Shown here one piece after another: positions 58,487 to 64,000 of a DNA stretch of 64,000 nucleotides. Source of the DNA: Neocallimastix lanati (nom. inval.) (taxonomy: Eukaryota; Neocallimastigomycota; Neocallimastigomycetes; Neocallimastigales; Neocallimastigaceae). The stretch lies in assembly GCA_016946835.1 (NCBI GenBank), contig JACVTC010000106.1:598050-662049 (forward strand), read 5' to 3'. Under the pieces are notes generated by a model. The model had not been told where the DNA came from. It saw only the letters and a program-made list of their open reading frames with translations, and did not search any database. Position 1 is the first letter of the stretch, and each line of letters starts with the position of its first letter. A program made the translations under genes and the position numbers.

Positions 58487-59938
58487 TATTAAATAGAAAT
58501 AATAGTAAATAACATAGATTTTTTTTTTTAATTTTTTTTATTTTATATTGATAAACAAGTAAGTCGTTAATCCTTTGATTAACCTATGGCGCTTGTTTGA
58601 TATATATATAAAAAAAAAAATTTTTTTTAAATAAGTAAAATTAAGATTCTAAAAAAACAAATTTTGTAAAATTATAACAAGGAGCGGATAGAGCTCATAC
58701 ACAGTGTATTCTCAGATAGCAACAAATTAACTCTATTCATAGTAGGTTATTGAATAGTAGTTAATTTGGAGATTAATTGGAAAGTAGACGAAGGTATTTG
58801 GTTACCGACCCGGTAATAATAGTTCAGCCTTCAACGTTTCAACACACGAAGGTGCGGGTACTTTCCAAGCACTGGCGAATAAGGAGCTTACGTCACCGAA
58901 GGCGTAAGATTGTTTTTTTTTTATATATTTTTTTTTACTTTTCTTTGTGCTAGTTATAAGGCACTTTATTATATAAAGTATCAGACTTTGGCTAACTTCG
59001 CCATTTAAATTTTTTTTATTTTTTTTTTTATTACTGATACTTTATTTGTTTAATAATTCCTGTAAAAGAATCTTAATTTACTTTGAAAATATTGTGTTTT
59101 TAGTTAATTTTTATTAGTTAATAAAAATATTATTGAATACTTTTAAAATTTTTTTTATTCCGTACATAGATTATCGGATTAAGTTTATCCTACATAGTAA
59201 TTGGGCTAGTAGGCTCTGAACTGCTATATTTTATATTGAATATAGTAATCGTGGCACACGCGTGGCATGACACCATTAGGTAAGCTGCACGTCAGACAGT
59301 GTGTACTATCAGATTGTACGACAATAAAGATTATTTTTTTTTTGTATTTAATAATTATAATTAATTAATAATTTTATTAGCTATAACAATACAATATTTA
59401 TCGTTTAAAAAGAAAAATTTTTGAAAGGTGAAAATAACAAATAAAACTTTGCTTCTAAATTTATTACTACAAATATACTAAATTACAAAATTCAAGTGGT
59501 CGATAAAGATTTCGAGCTTGAAAAATATTCTATTAAGTTGTCGATAAAGATTTCGAACTTAAAATTATTCTATTAAGTTGTCGATAAAGATTTCGAACTT
59601 AAAATTATTCTATTGAGTTGTCGATAAAGATTTCGAACTTAAAAATTATTCTATCGAGTTGTCGATAAAGATTTCGAACTTAAAAATTATTCTTAATAAA
59701 GTAGTCGAAAAGAACCTCGTGCTTTATAATTTCTACTAAGTTGTCGATAAAGATTTCGAGCTTATATCTACTAAAGAAAGCAAATAAAATTATTATTTTC
59801 AAAAGTTACTAAAATATATTGTTTTAAAAATTGATTCGATATTAAATTACCTATTAAATTATATTTTTAAAGTTGTATTTCCAAATTTATTCTTATTTAA
59901 TCACCTCATTAATATACAACAAGAAATATTTAAACAAA
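58487..59938 (+). promoter_or_regulatory. Long structured leader of the gypsy element
   Basis: 1.45 kb without an ORF, with G+C-richer blocks. Visible hairpins: GTTAATC/GATTAAC near 58571, CTTACG/CGTAAG at 58888-58910, and a perfect 12-base ATAAAGTATCAG/CTGATACTTTAT pair at about 58974 and 59035. From 59490 to 59765 there are about seven tandem units (below). These may serve packaging, dimerisation or internal initiation. Confidence 0.55.
59490..59765 (+). repeat. 40-41 bp tandem hairpin repeat in the leader
   Basis: TCGATAAAGATTTCGA recurs at about 59500, 59541, 59581, 59621, 59662 and 59743, with a degenerate unit near 59704. Each unit reads AAGTTGTCGATAAAGATTTC and then GAACTT, so AAGTT/AACTT and CGA/TCG can pair to a stem-loop. 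Confidence 0.85.
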
Positions 59939-60850
59939 ATGTCCAAGGAAACAACTTTGAGCTTTAAAGAATTGAAAAAAGAATTAAGAGATATTGTGAA
60001 ACTTAGCAAGGACAATTTAGATATTAAGTCCTGGGCTACTGAATTAAAACTTTGGATCAAGATACAAGGTATTACAGATCCAGAAACAATATTTAATGCT
60101 TGTTTACTTACCAGCTCTGGTGAAGTACAACGCGTTATTGAAGATTTGGGAGAAGATAGTGATGATGAAAGTGATGATTCATCAGATGAAGAAGAAGAAG
60201 ATGATGAAGAAGAAAATGTTGATGATGATATTAAATTTCCTTCTCTTGGAAAAATCATTTCAAGTCTTGAAAATTTTTACGGTATTAAAGAAGACCAAAA
60301 TTTACTTCTTAAAGAACTTCGTGCAATGCGAATTAAAAGAAACGAAAAGATTAAAGACTTTAATGTAAGATATAGAACTTTGTACACTAAACTTGATAAA
60401 AAGAGAAGAAAGCGCATCGGTGTACTAGATTATATTGATTCTATTCAAAATAATTATGAAGCCTGGAAGAAATTATCCCTTAAAGATGATATAAGTATGG
60501 AGAAAGCTTTCAAAATTGCCGAGAAAGTAGATAGACTTTCTGTAAGGAACAATAATATTAATACCTATAATGTTAATAATTCCCAGCATAATCAAAATAA
60601 TCAAAACAGTACTACTTCAAGACTTTATCCTAAAAGAAGAAACGAAACTTTCCAAACAAGTCAAACAAATAATAAACCGAAACCTCAAGATATTATAGAA
60701 GAATCAACCCAGAAAATGAGAAATTTATCTGTTAAAACTTGCTTCTTTTGTAAGGAAGAAGGTCATTACTCATACTATTGCCCTCAATTAAATAAGATTA
60801 TGGAAAAAAATAAAAAAGAAATATATTCCAAAAAGTCTTTAAACTTCTAA
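59939..60850 (+). CDS. Gypsy Gag
   Basis: 303 aa. ATG 59939 is chosen because the open frame upstream starts at TTG and lies in the leader. Residues 30-200 form a capsid-like region (WATELKLWIKIQG, IKDFNVRYRTLY, VLDYIDSI, AFKIAEKVDRL), with an unusual acidic insert at 71-97 (Asp/Glu/Ser). The zinc knuckle CFFCKEEGHYSYYC is at 268-281 (CX2CX4HX4C). Capsid and RNA binding are the expected roles. The capsid part is homologous to the 669-aa Gag at 5635-7644 and to the fragment at 50464-50877. Confidence 0.9.
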   Translation: MSKETTLSFKELKKELRDIVKLSKDNLDIKSWATELKLWIKIQGITDPETIFNACLLTSSGEVQRVIEDLGEDSDDESDDSSDEEEEDDEEENVDDDIKFPSLGKIISSLENFYGIKEDQNLLLKELRAMRIKRNEKIKDFNVRYRTLYTKLDKKRRKRIGVLDYIDSIQNNYEAWKKLSLKDDISMEKAFKIAEKVDRLSVRNNNINTYNVNNSQHNQNNQNSTTSRLYPKRRNETFQTSQTNNKPKPQDIIEESTQKMRNLSVKTCFFCKEEGHYSYYCPQLNKIMEKNKKEIYSKKSLNF

Positions 60851-60894
60851 ATGGGAGCAGAAGCACTCCCAATGACAAAACAATAGCTTCATTA

Positions 60895-63800
60895 AATAAT
60901 TTACAAAATAATACTTTTACTAAGAATACTCCAATTGATAATAATTCCTTTAATGAAGAATCTGAAGAATTTGATTTTAGTGACACACCTGATAGTGAGG
61001 ATGATATCATTATAAATGCTATAAAAAGAAAAATGAATGATAATAACAGCGAAAAAGAAGAAAGTAATTCCAAGAAAGTACATAAAAGTTTAAAAGATAA
61101 TCCACGTCCTTTCGCAACTCCTGCTTTAAGAAAGAAGAAAGAAAATGAGCTACATAATAAACCAAATAAAGCTTATAAAAATCAAATACTTCCATCAATT
61201 TTAACTCAACCAAATATTAACAAAGAAAAACAAAAAGAAAAGGAATTAAGAAATATGACAAGAGTAAGAGAAAGTAAAGAAGAAAACAACAATTATTCAT
61301 CAAAAGGAAAGGAAAAAGTTGAATCAGAAGATATACTTGTAATCGATAATGAAATAGAAGATCTAGAAATGAATAAAGATAATCAACAAAATAAAACTAA
61401 TACTTTGGAAAAATTAATTTCAACAAAAACTAAAGAAACTAATAATGGAAATACTCAGTTAGTAAAAAGGAATATTAAAATGATGAATAATAAAGAACCT
61501 TACAATATTATGGATGATTTAAATAATCTTAAATCCAGTATTACGATAGGTCAACTCTTGAATGCATGTCCGAAAATTCGTTCACAACTAACTCAAGGTT
61601 TAAAGTTAGAAAAATCTAAAATAATTGGAACTGTAGACAATGTAATAGCACGAACTTTATTAGTAAATAACTATGATCATAGCTACATAAGTAAAAGTAA
61701 TGAAGTAGCCGAAGAAGACTTAGCAATGGTTGATGCAAGTGTTGACGGAGTACTAGGAAAACTTTTAATTGATTCTTGTAGTAACCTAAGCATCGTTACT
61801 AAGCAGTATTTTGATAAATTACCTGGTGAATATGAAACAGTTGGAAAAAGTCGTGGAAGAATCCAACTAGCAACACAAGATGAAGAATACTCGGAAGGAA
61901 TTATTGTTCGATTACCAGTAAAAATTAATAATTATGAATTTAATGCGGACTTTAGAATTATTGAGAAAGAAGACTCATTTTATGATATGTTAATAAACTT
62001 TAAAACTCAAATCGATCATTGTTTATTTATTCATCCGACCATAAACAGTTTATGTAAACTTTTGTCAGAAAGTGAATACGAAGAAATAGCTAAAATAAAT
62101 AATCAATATTATGATGAAGAAAGTATAATTTGCACTATTAGAAAAGTTAAAGAAACGAATAATGAAAAGGAAATTATAAAGGAATTAACTCCAATGGAAT
62201 TTATTGAGAGTGATGAATTTTTAAGTACCTTAAATAAAGATTATAAAGAACAAATTATTAAAATTCTCAAAGAAATGATTGACATAGTTGCCACTTCAAC
62301 AGAAGAACTAACTCCTTCTAAACTTTCACCACATAAGATCCGTTTAAAAGCAAATTCAAAGCCAGTAAAATTAAGAAGTTATAGGTTAACTAAATTAAAA
62401 TCAGATATCTTAAAAGAAGAACTTACAAAACTTATTAAGAAAGGATTGATAGAACCATCCTGTTCAGAATGGTCATCTCCAGTAGTACTTATTCTAAAAC
62501 ACAATGGAAAGTGGCGCTTGTGCATTGACTACCGAAAAGTCAATGATATGACAGAAAAAGATTCTTATTCAGTTCCATATATAGATGAAATTTTTGATAG
62601 TCTCGGAGGAGCTAAAATATTTACAACTCTTGATTTATTTTCTGGTTTTCACCAAATCTTAATGGATGAAGAAAGCGTTGAAGTAACCACTTTCACTACT
62701 AAGTTTGGAAATTATCAATTTAAGGTTATGCCTTTTGGACTTACTGGAGCTCCCTCAACCTTCCAAAGAGAAATGAATAAAATTTTATTCCCTTTTATTG
62801 GTGAATTTGTTTACGTATTTATTGATGATGTTTTGATCTATTCAAAAAGTATCGAAGAACATTTAATTCATATTAAACAAGTATTAGAAGTATTTAAAGA
62901 AAACAAGTTAAAAATTAATATTGAAAAGTGCCATTTTCTTCAAACTGAAGTTGATGTATTAGGTCACAAACTTACTACTAAAGGATTAAGTCCCATGGAA
63001 AGTAAAATAACAGCTATTAAGAAGTGGGAAGCCCCTTCATCAATTCATGAATTAAGATCATTTCTAGGAGCAATAGGGTATTATCGTGACTTTATCCCTA
63101 AATATGCTCAAATTACCTCACCTTTATGTAAATTATTGAAAAAGAATACTAAATATGAATGGAATAAAGAACAACAAGAAAGCTTTGAACTCCTAAAAGA
63201 AAAATTAATCAATGCGCCTATTCTAAAATTTCCGTCATTTGACAAACCTTTTATCATTAGAACTGATGCTTCGTATAATGGAATTGGTGGAGTTCTTTTA
63301 CAAAAAGAAGAAGAAACCGGTAAGGAGCATCCAATACACTTTATAAGTAGAAGTTTAAAGAAAGCTGAAAAGAATTATGGTATTACCGATTTGGAAGGAA
63401 CCGCTTTGTTTTACTGTATGACTAAATTTAAATCTTATATTGAAGGAAATCCACTACCTACAACTATTTACACAGATCATAAACCATTAGTTGGTTTATT
63501 TAAGAATAAAGAACCTTTGAATGCAAGGCAAACAAGATGGTGTCTAACCGCTAGTATGCTTGGAATTAATATAAAATATGAATCAGGCAAAAAGAATGTG
63601 TTAGCTGATGCTCTTTCAAGAATGAAAAGTAAGGAAGAGAGAAAGATATTATTAACAAAAATTACTAATGGAAATAATGAAGAATTATTATCTAAAGTTA
63701 TAAAGGAATTTATTAATGAAAAGTTTACTGTTATTGATGGTGAAGATTACTTTATCGACAATGGAAATTATAGAAAATTAATAACGGACGAAAATGAAAG

Positions 63801-64000
63801 GTTTAAATTAATTTTAGAAGCTCATAATATTGGCCACGAAGGATATTACAAAACATATCAAAGACTTAAGAAAAACTTTTATTGGAATCATATGATTAAA
63901 GATATCAAAAGAATTGTTAGTAATTGTGAAAAATGCCAATTAAATCGTCCTCAACCATATCCAGAACCAACCGAAAACCATCCGACTAAAGTGGAGGGTC
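60895..64000 (+). CDS. Gypsy Pol: protease, RT, RNase H, integrase (partial)
   Basis: Open from 60895 to the window end, in the -1 frame relative to gag. A basic/Asn/Ser-rich N-terminal segment of about 280 codons is followed by protease (GKLLIDSCSNLSIV near 61760; DSC in place of the usual DSG/DTG), RT at about 62330-63000 ([42 protein letters not shown], catalytic FIDDVLIYS), RNase H at about 63240-63640 (RTDASYNGIGGVLLQ, YTDHKPLVGL, ADALSRM), and the integrase zinc domain (HNIGHEGYYKTYQRLKK...CEKCQ) at about 63830-63960. There is no overlap with gag; the first ATG in frame is at 61033. The core integrase lies outside the window. Confidence 0.9.

Larger units (their letters stand above)
58284..64000 (+). 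mobile_element. Ty3/gypsy retrotransposon, largely intact, truncated by the window
   Basis: Short 5' LTR, primer-binding site, 1.45-kb structured leader, gag and a long open pol (protease, RT, RNase H, integrase start). The frames show no internal stop in the domains I translated, so it is young and may be active. The 3' end lies beyond 64000. Confidence 0.9.

Overview
The window looks like AT-rich nuclear DNA from a fungus, most likely an anaerobic gut fungus (Neocallimastigomycota). That placement is inferred from several traits seen together: extremely AT-rich spacers full of long A/T runs, short GT-AG introns, Asn/Ile/Lys-rich proteins, and dense LTR retrotransposons of both Ty3/gypsy and Ty1/copia type plus a Mutator-like transposon. 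No marker in the window proves the taxon.

Only five conventional host loci are visible, all between 31 and 58 kb. They are a DNAJB6-type J protein (31.1-32.8 kb, minus, 4 exons), an intronless low-specificity L-threonine aldolase (37.3-38.4 kb, minus), a FAX/metaxin-like GST-fold membrane protein (45.9-47.2 kb, minus, 4 exons), a Sel1-repeat protein (53.8-57.1 kb, plus, 4 exons) and a tRNA-Thr(CGU) (57.5 kb, minus). They sit far apart in low-complexity spacer and show no operon-like or cluster logic.

Everything else recognisable is mobile DNA. From 1 to 8.5 kb there are three copies of an LTR element family with 386-bp LTRs (TGATAT...ATATCA). It encodes no reverse transcriptase or integrase. 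Two copies carry a Gag head and one carries a retropepsin-like head, all fused to the same Asn-rich tail. The third copy (minus, 5162-8485) is young and intact, and sits inside a copia element whose remainder runs to about 11 kb. From 12.6 to 17.0 kb is a Mutator-like element (MULE) with about 52-bp terminal inverted repeats and an exact 9-bp target duplication. It carries a decayed FLYWCH/MULE transposase and a small secreted cysteine-rich protein gene.

From 17.15 to 30.27 kb is a stack of insertions that can be ordered from its junctions: a short MULE-like element (9-bp duplication) holds a copia element, which holds a chromodomain Ty3/gypsy element, which holds three solo LTRs of its own family (5-bp duplications). 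A tRNA-derived SINE sits in the copia 3' end. LINE remnants lie at 33.9-36.6, 42.3-42.6 and 43.5 kb. A dead copia copy and a solo LTR lie at 48.7-51.6 kb. A largely intact Ty3/gypsy element begins at 58.28 kb and runs off the window inside its integrase.

The RT-less family at the left edge and the intact gypsy element at the right edge share the same 17-nt primer-binding site and related Gag and protease segments. The simplest reading is that the left family is a set of non-autonomous derivatives mobilised by enzymes of elements like the right one.
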